From contig JALWEJ010000015.1 of NCBI GenBank assembly GCA_027014115.1, positions 1 through 58,609 on the forward strand: DNA of 58,609 nt, in the 5' to 3' direction. Below the pieces are notes generated by a model, which saw only the letters and a program-made list of their open reading frames with translations, had not been told where the DNA came from and ran no database searches. Origin of the DNA: Desulfurellales bacterium. Lineage in GTDB: Bacteria; Campylobacterota_A; Desulfurellia; Desulfurellales; Hippeaceae. The position numbers were made by a program, and so were the translations under genes. Positions 1-9,681 of this stretch are shown piece by piece. Position 1 is the stretch's first letter; each line of letters begins with the position of its first letter.

Positions 1-1
1 G

Positions 2-1297
2 TTTATAGTATATACTTTCTTTGCCTACGCTGCAGCTCTTACATCATCGAGAGCCGGTCTGCTCGCTGTTCTATTTGTCTTCTTTTTTATTTTTATACAT
101 CAACGTTTCTTTAGCCTTAATATGTCAAAGAAAGAAAAATTTACGCTGATTACACTGTTTGTTATATACATAGCCGTATTTTTCTTCAGCAAGTATTCAC
201 CTTTTGCCAAATTTGCCCATCAGGGTTTGATTGCTGATAATTCTGTGGATAAACGTTTTATGATTTGGCTTGTAGCAATACTGCTCTGGTCAAAACATCC
301 GTTTTTCGGAACAGGTCTTGAAACATTCAAATTTTTGAATAATCCCTATCAAATAATATCTTGTAAAATATTAAAATTTCCTTCAGATATAATTAGCAAT
401 TTCATATTTGCTCATAATGAACCCGTTCAAATACTGGAGGAGCTTGGTATTTTTGCCTTTTTAAGTATAGTCTTTATAACTGCTTTTTACTATATCAAAG
501 TGTTAAAAGATGAAAAAAATATAAAAAATCTGCTAATTCCATCCCTCATTTTAGTCTTTATAGTTCAAGCCGGCTTATCCTGGCCGCTGCGTCATCCTGC
601 CCTGCTTGCCCTGTTTTTTGTTATTCTGGCAATGGCGGATAAAAGCAGGTTTTTTATATTTAAAGGTTATTCAAAGAATATCTTTGCTGCATCACTGTTT
701 ATAATTTATGTTTTATCTACAATCTACCTGTTTCCGCATATGAAAAATGATGTTTATTATACGTTTAAAATACAAAAAACAAAACAAATAGACAAAAAAT
801 TGGATTTACTATACAAAGCCTCGCAGGATGATTATCTTTTTTGGATAGCATCATCTCGTTTTATCTATAAAGCTGTTCCCTATTATTTAAAAATTACAAC
901 GGGAATAAAGCACATTCCGTTGTTGAAAGAAGATATCAAAAATAAAAAAATGACAAAAAAAGAGCAGAAAGAGGCTGGTAAGTTAAAAATAGAAATCCTA
1001 AAAGAAGCTAAGAAATTGGAAACACTCCATAAAATCTGGCTGAGCGAATACTATCTCGGATTGTCATATCTGTTTAACGACGATTTAAAAGATGCAAAAG
1101 TGTGTGCAAAAAGGGCAATATCAATGAACCCTAATCCACCGTATGTGTGGCATCTTTTGCATTACGCCAATGTTAGATATATTTCAATCAAAACCTACAA
1201 AACCATTGTTGATTTGTTGCCCTCAAAAAAAGATTCAACAGGAGGATTTGAGGAAATTAAAGGTGTGCAAAAAAGTTTGAAAAATAAAAATAGATAA
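2..1297 (+). CDS. O-antigen ligase/polymerase-like membrane protein (C-terminal part, 5' end outside window)
   Basis: The reading frame is open from base 2 straight into the ATG at 122, so the gene begins before the window and that ATG is internal. The visible part starts with a membrane segment and the stretch LTSSRAGLLAVL, which resembles the conserved T-S-R region of Wzy_C/O-antigen ligase family proteins. Hydrophobic segments follow around the first 220 visible residues, with a polar loop carrying HNEPVQILEELG, another feature seen in this family. The last third is charged and ends in TPR-like helices (YYLGLSYLFNDDLKDA). Known members join or polymerise surface polysaccharide in the inner membrane. 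Polymerase and ligase cannot be told apart here. No neighbouring glycan gene is visible. Confidence 0.62.
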   Translation, partial: FIVYTFFAYAAALTSSRAGLLAVLFVFFFIFIHQRFFSLNMSKKEKFTLITLFVIYIAVFFFSKYSPFAKFAHQGLIADNSVDKRFMIWLVAILLWSKHPFFGTGLETFKFLNNPYQIISCKILKFPSDIISNFIFAHNEPVQILEELGIFAFLSIVFITAFYYIKVLKDEKNIKNLLIPSLILVFIVQAGLSWPLRHPALLALFFVILAMADKSRFFIFKGYSKNIFAASLFIIYVLSTIYLFPHMKNDVYYTFKIQKTKQIDKKLDLLYKASQDDYLFWIASSRFIYKAVPYYLKITTGIKHIPLLKEDIKNKKMTKKEQKEAGKLKIEILKEAKKLETLHKIWLSEYYLGLSYLFNDDLKDAKVCAKRAISMNPNPPYVWHLLHYANVRYISIKTYKTIVDLLPSKKDSTGGFEEIKGVQKSLKNKNR

Positions 1298-1333
1298 ATC
1301 TATTATCTATTATACATAGCATCCACCTAATTA

Positions 1334-1362
1334 TTGACATTATTCATATGTTGTGTTATCAA
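1334..1362 (+). promoter_or_regulatory. Putative sigma-70 promoter for the ODP-chemoreceptor pair
   Basis: TTGACA at 1334-1339 is separated by 17 bases from TATCAA at 1357-1362. It lies 33 bases before the ODP start codon, which has a strong GGAGG at 1381-1385. The -35 is perfect and the -10 is weak, so this is a prediction from consensus only. Confidence 0.45.
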
Positions 1363-1394
1363 TAAAATATAAAGCCATAAGGAGGTAGTCTACT

Positions 1395-2177
1395 ATGTCT
1401 TATTGCAATAAATCAAACCACGAAGTTGATATTGAAAATGGTGAGGTGTTGTACGACGACGGCAATCATAAATTTATATGGCTTGGGTGGGGTAAGCTTG
1501 AAGACGGCTTGATTCAGACAAACCAATATCTAATCATAGATAACAATAAAGGGACACTACTTGATCCCGGCGGTATACACATATTTCCGAAAGTTGTTTC
1601 AAATGTCACTAAATACATAGACTTGGAAGATATTGAATACATATTTTTCTCACATCAAGACCCTGATGTCAGCTCAGGTATTCCTATGTGGCTGTCGGTA
1701 ACCAATGCACAGGTTCACATATCAGAGCTTTGGGTCAGATTTCTGCCGCATTTCGGTATATCCGATTTATCAAGGATAACAGGCATACCAGACAAGGGCG
1801 GAAAGGTTGGTAATTATCAAATCATTCCCGCACATTTTATGCATTCCCCGGGTGAACACCTCTTGTACGATGAGCAGTCAAAAATACTGTTTAATACAGA
1901 TATAGGAGCTGCCGTTTTTTCTGATGAGAATAAATACCTGTTTGTGGATTCCGATAATTTCAAAGAGCATTTGAAACTCATGGAAGGTTTTCACAAAAGA
2001 TATATGGCATCCTCTAACACATGCAAATATTATGCCAACAGAGCAAAAAGCCTGAATGCAAAAATGATAGCTCCTCAGCACGGTGCTATTTTTAGAGATG
2101 AAGGGGTTAATATGTTTTTGGATTGGATTGGCTCTTTACAATGTGGAGCTGACATAATAAACGAGATAAGCGGGTAA
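1395..2177 (+). CDS. MBL-fold diiron protein, ODP-type oxygen sensor candidate
   Basis: This 260-residue protein has the metallo-beta-lactamase fold of the flavodiiron family without a flavodoxin domain. Visible metal ligands are H87, D89 and D91 ([10 protein letters not shown]), H150 (MHSPGEH), D169 (NTDIGA) and H229 (APQHGA). The normal second His after D91 is Val, as in ODP (oxygen-binding diiron protein) sensors known from Treponema denticola, where ODP binds oxygen and signals to a cytoplasmic chemoreceptor. The next gene, 4 bases downstream, encodes exactly such a soluble receptor, which supports a sensing role over an oxygen- or NO-reductase role. GGAGG sits 9 bases before the ATG. Family assignment is strong; the ligand is inferred. 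Confidence 0.8.
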   Translation: MSYCNKSNHEVDIENGEVLYDDGNHKFIWLGWGKLEDGLIQTNQYLIIDNNKGTLLDPGGIHIFPKVVSNVTKYIDLEDIEYIFFSHQDPDVSSGIPMWLSVTNAQVHISELWVRFLPHFGISDLSRITGIPDKGGKVGNYQIIPAHFMHSPGEHLLYDEQSKILFNTDIGAAVFSDENKYLFVDSDNFKEHLKLMEGFHKRYMASSNTCKYYANRAKSLNAKMIAPQHGAIFRDEGVNMFLDWIGSLQCGADIINEISG

Positions 2178-2181
2178 TGTC

Positions 2182-3087
2182 ATGTTGTGGAAAAAGAAAG
2201 ATATAGAGGAAGTTCAAACAAAGGCAGCAAAACCAGCTCCAACACCTATTTCCGGCAATCAAAGAACCGCAAATGCCATTAAAACCCTTTCTATGGGTGT
2301 TATAAAAAGTTCATTTATGTCAACCGCAACAATAGAAAGTTTTAAAATTATTTCATACGATATAGAATTTTTAGAAGATCAGATGAAAACATTTTCGGCA
2401 TCTTTGGAGGAAATGGAAGGTAACCTAAAAGGCATGGCGGGAAATATTTCAAAGGTCAATACCGATTTTGATTCCTTTAATAACAACATAAGCAACATCT
2501 CAAATAAAGTGTCAGAAAGAAACGAACAGATAGAAAACAGAAAATCCGATATAAAAGAGTTTGTTGAAAATATAAAAGAACTTGCAAAAATATCTCAAGA
2601 TATAAATAAATCAACCGGAAACATTTCAGAAATAGCAAACCAAACAAACCTGCTTGCTCTAAATGCAGCAATAGAAGCAGCAAGAGTTGGAGAAAAAGGC
2701 AAAGGATTCGCTGTTGTTGCAGATGAAATCAAAAAACTTGCGACAAAGACGGATAATTTAACAGGGAGCATTCAGGATATACTCTATGATTTCAATACAA
2801 AATTAGACGCAACGGCTCAAAAAGTTGAGGATGTATATAGTTTTTTGGAAACACTCAGCAACGACTTCAATGAATTTACCAATATTTTCATAGATATCAA
2901 CAAAGATTCAAATGACATAGCAGAATCATTAAACGAAAACAGCTTGGCTATCAATGAACATGCGGATGTTATTGACGATTTAACAAAAAGAATTGTTAAC
3001 ATCTATGAGCTGTTAAGTAGAATCATAAAAATAGTAAACACTCTTCAGGATGCAAATGTTAAAATTGAGCAACTTATAAAAATCTGA
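2182..3087 (+). CDS. Soluble methyl-accepting chemotaxis-type receptor without sensor domain
   Basis: The 301-residue protein has no signal peptide or membrane segment. After a short charged, proline-containing N-terminus it is almost entirely predicted coiled coil. The conserved receptor hairpin tip lies at about residues 153-190 ([16 protein letters not shown], then [15 protein letters not shown]), which binds CheA/CheW in known receptors. There is no PAS, HAMP or other ligand-binding domain, so input must come from a partner. The ODP gene ends 4 bases upstream, making it the obvious candidate and implying translational coupling. The cytoplasmic domain is short, so the number of heptads and methylation sites may be reduced. 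No cheA or cheW lies in the window. Confidence 0.88.
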   Translation: MLWKKKDIEEVQTKAAKPAPTPISGNQRTANAIKTLSMGVIKSSFMSTATIESFKIISYDIEFLEDQMKTFSASLEEMEGNLKGMAGNISKVNTDFDSFNNNISNISNKVSERNEQIENRKSDIKEFVENIKELAKISQDINKSTGNISEIANQTNLLALNAAIEAARVGEKGKGFAVVADEIKKLATKTDNLTGSIQDILYDFNTKLDATAQKVEDVYSFLETLSNDFNEFTNIFIDINKDSNDIAESLNENSLAINEHADVIDDLTKRIVNIYELLSRIIKIVNTLQDANVKIEQLIKI

Positions 3088-3095
3088 ACTCCTAT

Positions 3096-3125
3096 AAGGA
3101 GGTTGCACACCTCCTTTATCTTTTT
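3096..3125 (+). terminator. Intrinsic terminator after the chemoreceptor
   Basis: AAGGAGGT (3096-3103) pairs with ACCTCCTT (3109-3116) around a 5-base loop, followed by a T-rich run. The stem happens to contain a Shine-Dalgarno-like GGAGG, but no start codon follows it within reach. It separates the chemoreceptor pair from the transporter operon. Confidence 0.7.
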
Positions 3126-3189
3126 ATTGCTTATTTTTAAAATATATGTTAAGAATTATAGATAATAAAAAATTTTTTAAGGAGGTGTT

Positions 3190-4713
3190 ATGTTGAAAAG
3201 GTTAGGTTTATTTTTCTTCAGCTTACTTTTACTCGTAAGTTTTAGCTCAAAAAGTTTTGCAGTCTCAAAGAAAAGCTACATAATTGCCGGAACAACTGAC
3301 AAAATAACATCATTAGACCCTGCAAAAGCCTATGAATATTTTTCAGATAATATTCTGCAAAATATTATGGGTGGTTTGGTTAAATACATCCCGGGAACAA
3401 CAAAAATAGTGCCTGACATGGCAGAAAGCTGGAAAATATCAAAAGACGGAAAGGTTTATACCTTTAAGCTTAAAAAAGGATTGGTCTTTTCAAACGGAGA
3501 CCCAATCGATGCAAAGGTGTATGAATACTCAATGAAAAGGGTTATAAAACTAAAACAAAACCCCGCATTTCTGCTCGCTGATGTTGTAAAGGATGTTAAA
3601 GCTCTTGACAAATATACACTTCAAATAACTCTTAAATACCCCTATTCTCCATTCATCAGCATACTTGCATTTACAATCTCATATCCTGTTGATCCAAAAG
3701 TATATCCGGCTGATAAAGTTTACAATGGACTACCTGTTTCATGCGGACCTTACATGGTTAAAAAACTTGTAAGGGGCCAAGAAATTGAGCTTGTAAGAAA
3801 TCCTAAATATTACGGCAAAAAGGCAAAGACTCCCACAATTCTTATAAAAATCTACAGAGAGGCAAACAACCTCTACATGGCTTTAAAGGGTGGAGAAATT
3901 GAACTTGCATACAGAACTCTATTGCCACAGCAGCTTGAACAGATTCAAAAAGACAAAAACTTCAAAACATACATAGGTGATTCCCCATTTATTAGAGAGA
4001 TAGTTTTCAACGCAAAATCAAAACAGTTCAGCAATCCAAGATTGAGAGAGGCTTTATCTTATGCTGTTAATAGAGCCCAGATTGCAAAAGAGATTTTCAA
4101 GGGTCAGGTTAATCCTCTCTACACATTGATTCCTGCCGGTATGTGGGGACACAAAGATGTTATGCCCCATTATAACATAAACAAAGCTGTAGCAAAACTT
4201 AAAGCACTTGGCTACACAAAAGCAAAACCTCTCAGCATTACGCTTTGGTATTCACCAAGTCACTACGGTTCAACAGAGTCTGATGTTGCTTTGATGATAA
4301 AAAACCAGTTTGAAAAAACCGGTCTTGTAAAATGCAACGTTAAATATGCCGAGTGGGCAACATATGTTGACTATTGGACAAAAGGTGTTATGGGTATGTT
4401 CTTGCTTGGGTGGTATCCAGATTACTTCGATCCTGATGATTATATGTGGCCGTTTTTGGAAACATCTGCAAGCCCGGGAATGGGTTCATTCTATTCAAAC
4501 AAATCCATGGATAAACTGCTTATAAAAGCAAGGGCTGTCAGCAGTGTAAAGGAAAGAACAAAACTTTATTACAAAGTTCAGGAGATGATGGTAAAAGAAG
4601 CTCCATATATTCCTCTATTCCAGGGTCAGCAGCAGGTTGTTGCAAAACCTAATATAAAAGGTATTTTGATGGATCCTGTCCAAATTTTCAGATACTATTT
4701 ACTATCAAAATAA
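3190..4713 (+). CDS. ABC transporter substrate-binding protein, family 5 (peptide type)
   Basis: A 507-residue periplasmic protein that captures the substrate for the importer encoded next. The N-terminus is a clear signal peptide: MLKR, a run of Leu/Phe/Ser, and a cleavage site near SKSFA-VSKK (about residue 24). The mature part matches the SBP_bac_5 (DppA/OppA/NikA) fold. This shows in TDKITSLDPAKAYEYFSDNI near the start, VYTFKLKKGLVFSNGDP near residue 90, and LLGWYPDYFDPDDYMWPF in the C-terminal lobe. Dipeptide, oligopeptide and nickel transporters all use this family, and the substrate cannot be read from sequence. The ATG follows GGAGG (3181-3185) closely. A terminator-like hairpin directly downstream probably keeps its expression above that of the membrane subunits. 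Confidence 0.88.
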   Translation: MLKRLGLFFFSLLLLVSFSSKSFAVSKKSYIIAGTTDKITSLDPAKAYEYFSDNILQNIMGGLVKYIPGTTKIVPDMAESWKISKDGKVYTFKLKKGLVFSNGDPIDAKVYEYSMKRVIKLKQNPAFLLADVVKDVKALDKYTLQITLKYPYSPFISILAFTISYPVDPKVYPADKVYNGLPVSCGPYMVKKLVRGQEIELVRNPKYYGKKAKTPTILIKIYREANNLYMALKGGEIELAYRTLLPQQLEQIQKDKNFKTYIGDSPFIREIVFNAKSKQFSNPRLREALSYAVNRAQIAKEIFKGQVNPLYTLIPAGMWGHKDVMPHYNINKAVAKLKALGYTKAKPLSITLWYSPSHYGSTESDVALMIKNQFEKTGLVKCNVKYAEWATYVDYWTKGVMGMFLLGWYPDYFDPDDYMWPFLETSASPGMGSFYSNKSMDKLLIKARAVSSVKERTKLYYKVQEMMVKEAPYIPLFQGQQQVVAKPNIKGILMDPVQIFRYYLLSK

Positions 4714-4743
4714 AATATGCTATTATCGCCCAGCTTAAAATTT

Positions 4744-4771
4744 GAGGGGTCAAGTTTGACTCCTCTTTTTT
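4744..4771 (+). terminator. Hairpin between binding protein and permease (attenuator-like)
   Basis: GAGGGGTC (4744-4751) pairs with GACTCCTC (4758-4765), one G-T pair included, followed by six T. It lies inside an otherwise co-directional operon, between the binding protein and the permeases. Partial termination here would give the usual excess of binding protein over membrane subunits. Confidence 0.68.
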
Positions 4772-4799
4772 ATGCAAATTTTTTGAGTGGTTTTATTGT

Positions 4800-5810
4800 A
4801 TGAAACTTAAAGCTTACATTTTAACAAGAATTCTTTTATCTATACCGATGATCTTAATCATCTTAACAATAGTGTTCTTTGTTCTAAGAGTACTGCCTGG
4901 AAATCCTATTTTGGCAATGCTTGGACCCAAGGCTCCGCCTGAAGTAGTACACGCAATGGAACATCAAATGGGCTTAGACAAGCCTATAATTATCCAATAT
5001 TTAGTGTATTTATCACACATAGCCGTTGGTAATTTCGGCACATCAACCTATACATCTCTGCCTGTTTTGCAGGAACTTTTACAAAAATTTCCGGCAACAT
5101 TTGAATTAACCCTTTATTCAATGGTTGTAGCTGTTTTAATAGGTATTTTTTTGGGAACCTATGCAGCATACAACTTTGGAAAAACAACGGATGTTTTTGC
5201 AAGAGTTTACTCCATATTTGTCTACTCGTTTCCTGTATTCTGGTTTGGCATCATGCTTCAGCTTGTCTTTGGTGTCTGGTTGCACTGGCTTCCTGTTTCA
5301 GGACGTTCAGCACCGTTTATGATACCGGAGCACATCTATACTGGTATATACACAATAGATGCTCTGTTAAACGGCAATTTTGAGGTGTTTATTGACGCAG
5401 TAAAACATCTCATACTGCCTGCTGTAACACTTGGTATTGTAATATCAAGCATATTTGTAAGAATGGTGCGCTCCAATGTACTTCTATCCCTATCCAGTCA
5501 ATATGTAACAGCAGCAAGGGCAAGGGGTACAACAGAAAAAAAGGTCTTATTTAAACATGCACTCAAAAACGCCATGCCGCCTATTTTGACAATTATGGGT
5601 CTGCAGTTTGCACTTTTGCTTGCGGGTGCAATATTGACAGAAACCACTTTTTCATGGCCCGGCATAGGGAATTATCTTATAACCCGTATAAGCTACAGAG
5701 ATTTTCCTGCAATTCAAGGTGCAATAGTATTTTTTGCATTCTTCGTTGCTGTCATAAGTATTCTTGTTGATATTATTAATGCTTGGATAGATCCGAGGAT
5801 TAGATACTGA
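4800..5810 (+). CDS. dppB: ABC transporter permease, DppB/OppB type
   Basis: A 336-residue inner-membrane subunit with six predicted membrane spans. The N-terminal span is followed by RVLPGNPILAML, typical of DppB-type permeases. The cytoplasmic coupling (EAA) loop is visible near residue 240 (ARARGTTEKKVLFKHALKNA), and the C-terminus carries the family's WPGIGNYL and DFPAIQGAI segments. It pairs with the next gene to form the translocation pore. Its stop codon overlaps the dppC start (TGATG). The gene symbol reflects family, not a demonstrated dipeptide substrate. Confidence 0.9.
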   Translation: MKLKAYILTRILLSIPMILIILTIVFFVLRVLPGNPILAMLGPKAPPEVVHAMEHQMGLDKPIIIQYLVYLSHIAVGNFGTSTYTSLPVLQELLQKFPATFELTLYSMVVAVLIGIFLGTYAAYNFGKTTDVFARVYSIFVYSFPVFWFGIMLQLVFGVWLHWLPVSGRSAPFMIPEHIYTGIYTIDALLNGNFEVFIDAVKHLILPAVTLGIVISSIFVRMVRSNVLLSLSSQYVTAARARGTTEKKVLFKHALKNAMPPILTIMGLQFALLLAGAILTETTFSWPGIGNYLITRISYRDFPAIQGAIVFFAFFVAVISILVDIINAWIDPRIRY

Positions 5811-6670
5811 TGTTTAGTCAAAAAATAGGAAAAAACATAAAACAGCTAATGGGCGATTCATCCGGTGTAATGTTTTTAATAGGTTTGGTTCTGCTTGTTA
5901 TGTTTATTCTTATGGCTGTTTTTGCGCCATATATTGCTCCATACAGCCCCATTAAACCATCCGGTGCGCAGCTTCTGCCTCCACAGTCAGGGCACATTAT
6001 GGGAACTGACAATCTCGGTTATGATGTATTCAGCAGGGTTATATATGGTTCAAGAATGGCATTCAGCATTGCTGCCATTGCCACGGTTATAGCTGCTGCT
6101 GTCGGTATACCGACGGGACTTATAGTGGGCTATGTCGGTGGAAAATTGGACAGCATTGTAACAATGATTATGGATTCTGTATATACGTTTCCGGGGCTTA
6201 TACTTGCCATTGCCATTGCCGCAATGCTGGGTCAAGGACTTATAAATATTTCTTTATCCATAGCCGTGGTCTACATACCAACATACTACAGAGTCATAAG
6301 AAGTCAGGTTGTAACAATAAAATCGGAACTGTATGTCGAAGGAGCAAAAGCCATAGGTGCAAAACCAAAAACAATACTTTCAAAATATGTTCTGCCCAAT
6401 GTTCTGCCTTCCACAATTGTTGTATTATCGATGAACATAGCTGATGCAATAATGACAGAAGCTGGTTTGAGCTTTCTCGGTCTTGGAATAGCTCCCCCAA
6501 CACCCGATTGGGGGTACGACCTATCCAAGGGTCAGCAGTTCATACTGCAAAACGACTGGTGGCTTGTTGTTTTTCCGGGACTTGCAATCATATTGATAGT
6601 TTTGGGCTTTAGTATGTTTTCTGAAGGTTTAAATGAATATCTAAATCCGAATATTGGTGAAAAGCGTTGA
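5810..6670 (+). CDS. dppC: ABC transporter permease, DppC/OppC type
   Basis: The second membrane subunit, 286 residues, with an N-terminal span preceded by a short cytoplasmic tail and five further spans. Family hallmarks are HIMGTDNLGYDVFSR after the first span, the coupling loop EGAKAIGAKPKTILSKYVLP, and EAGLSFLGLGIAPPTPDWG near the C-terminus. It starts on the last base of the dppB stop codon and its own stop overlaps the dppD start. All importer subunits are therefore translationally coupled. Substrate specificity rests with the binding protein. Confidence 0.9.
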   Translation: MFSQKIGKNIKQLMGDSSGVMFLIGLVLLVMFILMAVFAPYIAPYSPIKPSGAQLLPPQSGHIMGTDNLGYDVFSRVIYGSRMAFSIAAIATVIAAAVGIPTGLIVGYVGGKLDSIVTMIMDSVYTFPGLILAIAIAAMLGQGLINISLSIAVVYIPTYYRVIRSQVVTIKSELYVEGAKAIGAKPKTILSKYVLPNVLPSTIVVLSMNIADAIMTEAGLSFLGLGIAPPTPDWGYDLSKGQQFILQNDWWLVVFPGLAIILIVLGFSMFSEGLNEYLNPNIGEKR

Positions 6671-7620
6671 TTAATTTAGAGGTAAAAAATCTCAATATAA
6701 AATATAGAACAAGAAACGGAACCGTTCATGCAGTTAAAGATGCGTCATTTTTCGTGAGAAAAAAAGAAACACTGGGCATTGTCGGAGAGTCTGGGTGTGG
6801 AAAATCAACAACCGGACATGCAGTATTAAGACTTCTTCCGCCCAATGCACTCACAGACGGCGAGGTTGTATACAACGGCTCAAATATACTGAAATACTCA
6901 AATGAAAAAATGAGGCAGCTGCGGGGTAAAGATATATCCATAATCTTTCAAGATCCCATGACATCACTTGACCCCATCATGAGAATTAGAGACCATTTCT
7001 TTGAACTTATAAGGGCGCACAACCCAAAGGCAAAAGAAGAAGAAATGAGAGAAATGGCGTCCAATGCTTTGGAATCAGTTGGCGTTTCGGCAAAAAGGCT
7101 TGATAACTATCCGTTCGAGTTTAGCGGCGGTATGAGGCAAAGGGTTATGATAGCTTTAGGCATTACACTCAAACCTTCTGTTTTGATAGCAGATGAGCCT
7201 ACAACATCGCTTGATGTGGTTGTGCAGGAACAGATAATGGGCGTATTGAAGGATTTAAAACAGACACAGGATATGTCTATTATACTTATCACACATGATT
7301 TGGGCGTTGTTGCAGAGGTTGCAGACAGCGGTGTTGTTATGTATGCGGGCGAAGTTGTGGAATATGCTGATGTTCAAAACCTTTACAACAATCCGCTGCA
7401 TCCATATACACAGCTGCTTTTAAAATCAGTCCCCAACATAAAAATTGACGATATGGAATTGAGATATATACCGGGAAGCCTTCCCGATTTAAAAAATATA
7501 CCGCAAGGCTGCAGATTTAAGGACAGATGTCCTTTTGTTAAAGATATATGCAGCAAAAAAGAACCTCCGATTTTTAAGATTGACGAAAGAGAGGTCAGAT
7601 GTTGGCTGTATGATAAATAA
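6667..7620 (+). CDS. dppD: ABC transporter ATP-binding protein, DppD/OppD type
   Basis: One of two ATPases powering the importer, 317 residues. Walker A is GESGCGKST near residue 40, the signature is FSGGMRQR, and Walker B is VLIADEPTTSLD. The C-terminus has the oligopeptide-type extension with clustered cysteines (GCRFKDRCPFVKDIC), which in related proteins can hold an iron-sulfur cluster. The start is TTG at 6667, overlapping the dppC stop (TTGA); no ATG fits better. It overlaps dppF by 11 bases. Confidence 0.9.
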   Translation: MINLEVKNLNIKYRTRNGTVHAVKDASFFVRKKETLGIVGESGCGKSTTGHAVLRLLPPNALTDGEVVYNGSNILKYSNEKMRQLRGKDISIIFQDPMTSLDPIMRIRDHFFELIRAHNPKAKEEEMREMASNALESVGVSAKRLDNYPFEFSGGMRQRVMIALGITLKPSVLIADEPTTSLDVVVQEQIMGVLKDLKQTQDMSIILITHDLGVVAEVADSGVVMYAGEVVEYADVQNLYNNPLHPYTQLLLKSVPNIKIDDMELRYIPGSLPDLKNIPQGCRFKDRCPFVKDICSKKEPPIFKIDEREVRCWLYDK

Positions 7621-8596
7621 TGTTGTTGTTGTAAAAAACCTAAAAAAATATTTTCCGCTCAAGCTGCCGTGGCTTGAGGTTGTGCTGAAAAAAGAAAAGC
7701 CTGTGGTTAAAGCCGTTGATGAATTGTCGTTTTCAATAAAAGAGGGTGAGGCTTTAGGGCTTGTTGGTGAATCGGGAAGCGGAAAAACAACCGTAGGACG
7801 CTCCATTATAAGACTAATCGAACCGACAAGTGGAGACATTGAAATAAACAACACAAACATTGTAAATCTAAAAAACGAACAATTAAGACAGGCAAGAAAA
7901 GAGTTTCAAATAATATTTCAAGACCCTATGGCATCACTAAACCCATACATGACAATAGGAAAATCGGTTATGCATCCGCTTGAAATACACAACATAGGCA
8001 CACCAAAAACAAGAAAAGAGATGGTGCTTGAGCTTTTCAGAAGGGTAAATTTAATACCCGAAAAAGAATTCTTTAACAGATACCCAAGACAGTTATCAGG
8101 TGGCCAGAGACAGAGGGTGGTTATAGCAAGAGCAATTATAACAAATCCTAAATTTATAGTATCCGACGAGGCAACAGCCATGCTTGATGTTTCTGTTCGT
8201 TCACAGGTTCTGCAGCTTATGCTCGAAATTAAAAAAGAATACAATCTTGCCTTTTTGTTCATAACACACGATTTGGCAAGTGCAAAGTATATTTGCGAAA
8301 GAATCGCAGTTATGTATCTTGGAAAAATTGTAGAAATAGCAGCTACAAGAGAGCTTTTTGAAAATCCTCATCATCCGTATACAAAAATATTGATGAGCTC
8401 CATACCGGTTCCCGATCCAAACTTTAAAAAAGAAAAAATCATACCCAAAGGAGAGATCCCATCACCAACCAATATGCCCACAGGCTGCAGATTCAGAACA
8501 AGATGTCCATATGTTAAAAAAGAGTGTGAAGAAATAGATATGAATCTTGAGGATTTGGGAGACGGGCATTTAAGCGCATGTCCTTTCTTTAAATAA
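7610..8596 (+). CDS. dppF: ABC transporter ATP-binding protein, DppF/OppF type
   Basis: Second ATPase of the importer, 328 residues from the ATG at 7610. The frame is open further upstream, but residues before MINNVVVV do not resemble the family, and the ATG sits inside the end of dppD as expected for coupling. Walker A is GESGSGKTT and the signature is LSGGQRQR. The Walker B region reads VSDEATAMLD, where most relatives have DEP; the catalytic Glu is kept. The C-terminal cysteines (GCRFRTRCPYVKKEC) match the DppD extension. The gene ends 6 bases before the convergent ruvB end, and no terminator is visible between them. Confidence 0.9.
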   Translation: MINNVVVVKNLKKYFPLKLPWLEVVLKKEKPVVKAVDELSFSIKEGEALGLVGESGSGKTTVGRSIIRLIEPTSGDIEINNTNIVNLKNEQLRQARKEFQIIFQDPMASLNPYMTIGKSVMHPLEIHNIGTPKTRKEMVLELFRRVNLIPEKEFFNRYPRQLSGGQRQRVVIARAIITNPKFIVSDEATAMLDVSVRSQVLQLMLEIKKEYNLAFLFITHDLASAKYICERIAVMYLGKIVEIAATRELFENPHHPYTKILMSSIPVPDPNFKKEKIIPKGEIPSPTNMPTGCRFRTRCPYVKKECEEIDMNLEDLGDGHLSACPFFK

Positions 8597-8602
8597 AATA
8601 AA

Positions 8603-9592
8603 CTAAACCAATACTTTTTTAAATTTTGCCTGTTTGAACGCAAGGTTTGTCGCAATTCTTCCCCGTGGTGTTCTTTTTATATAACCGATTTGCAGAAGAT
8701 ACGGCTCAATTACATCCTCAATTGTATTTTTATCCTCACCAAGACTTGCAGCTATGGTTTCAACACCTGCCGGACCTCCATTGAATTTTTCCATTAGAGT
8801 TTCCATATACTTCTTATCAAGATAGTCCAATCCGTCTTCATCTATTTCAAGCATTTTGAGTGTTTTTTTTGTTATTGTGATATTTATATGCATGCTGTCT
8901 TCTATTTGTGCCAAGTCCCTAACCCTTCTTAAAAGCTTGTTTGCAATCCTTGGAGTTCCTCTTGAACGCTTTGCTATAAAAAGAGAACTCTCATCATCAA
9001 TTTCCATACCCAATAAACCGGCAGAACGTTTAACAATGAGAGATAAATCCTCTAAAGAATAAAAATCCAATCTCAAAGTAATACCGAATCTGTCCCTCAA
9101 CGGTGATGTAAGCATACCCATTCTCGTTGTTGCACCTATCAAGGTAAAAGGGGGTAAATCCAACCGTATTGTTCTTGCACCCGGTCCTTGTCCTACTATA
9201 ATATCCAGCTTAAAATCCTCCAAAGCCGAATAGAGTGTTTCCTCAACAGACCTGTTTAACCTGTGTATTTCATCTATAAAGAGAACATCTTTTGCACTTA
9301 AATTGGTTAATATTGCTGCAATATCTCCGACTTTTTCAACGGCAGGACCACTTGTTATAATTATATTTGTATTCATCTCCTTAGCTACTATGTTTGCAAG
9401 TGTGGTTTTTCCAAGCCCTGGAGGTCCGTATAAAATACAGTGCTCAAGCGCCTCATCTCTCTTCTTTGCCGCTTCTATCGCAAGGGATAGGTTTTTTACA
9501 ACATTTTCCTGACCTACATACTCTTTAAGCCTCGATGGTCTTAAATTTGAGTAATAGCTTTTCTCAACATCCTTCGCACTGCTTTCTATCAT
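8603..9592 (-). CDS. ruvB: Holliday junction branch migration helicase RuvB
   Basis: RuvB is the hexameric AAA+ motor that, with RuvA, moves Holliday junctions during recombinational repair. Visible are Walker [10 protein letters not shown], Walker B LFIDEIHR, sensor region [18 protein letters not shown] and the C-terminal winged helix ending [13 protein letters not shown] place the start at the ATG at 9592 (MIESSAKD), giving 329 residues. A TTG six codons upstream is in frame, but it sits inside the GGAGG that serves the ATG. It is alone here; ruvA and ruvC are not in the window. Confidence 0.95.
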   Translation of the reverse strand: MIESSAKDVEKSYYSNLRPSRLKEYVGQENVVKNLSLAIEAAKKRDEALEHCILYGPPGLGKTTLANIVAKEMNTNIIITSGPAVEKVGDIAAILTNLSAKDVLFIDEIHRLNRSVEETLYSALEDFKLDIIVGQGPGARTIRLDLPPFTLIGATTRMGMLTSPLRDRFGITLRLDFYSLEDLSLIVKRSAGLLGMEIDDESSLFIAKRSRGTPRIANKLLRRVRDLAQIEDSMHINITITKKTLKMLEIDEDGLDYLDKKYMETLMEKFNGGPAGVETIAASLGEDKNTIEDVIEPYLLQIGYIKRTPRGRIATNLAFKQAKFKKVLV

Positions 9593-9621
9593 AAAATCTC
9601 CATCCTCCAAAATCTAAAAAA

Positions 9622-9650
9622 AGTTTAACCCATAAAAGAATAAGTTGCAA
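9622..9650 (-). promoter_or_regulatory. Weak candidate promoter for ruvB
   Basis: On the minus strand TTGCAA (9645-9650) and TAAACT (9622-9627) are spaced by 17 bases, about 30 bases before the ruvB start. Both boxes deviate from consensus. Confidence 0.3.
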
Positions 9651-9681
9651 GCAAGTTTTGTCTATTTGTTGTCAAAAGACA

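Noticed and set aside
7489-7860. A 123-codon open frame on the minus strand across the dppD/dppF junction
   Set aside because: It lies wholly antisense to two well-supported ATPase genes, has no ribosome-binding site and no recognisable domain.
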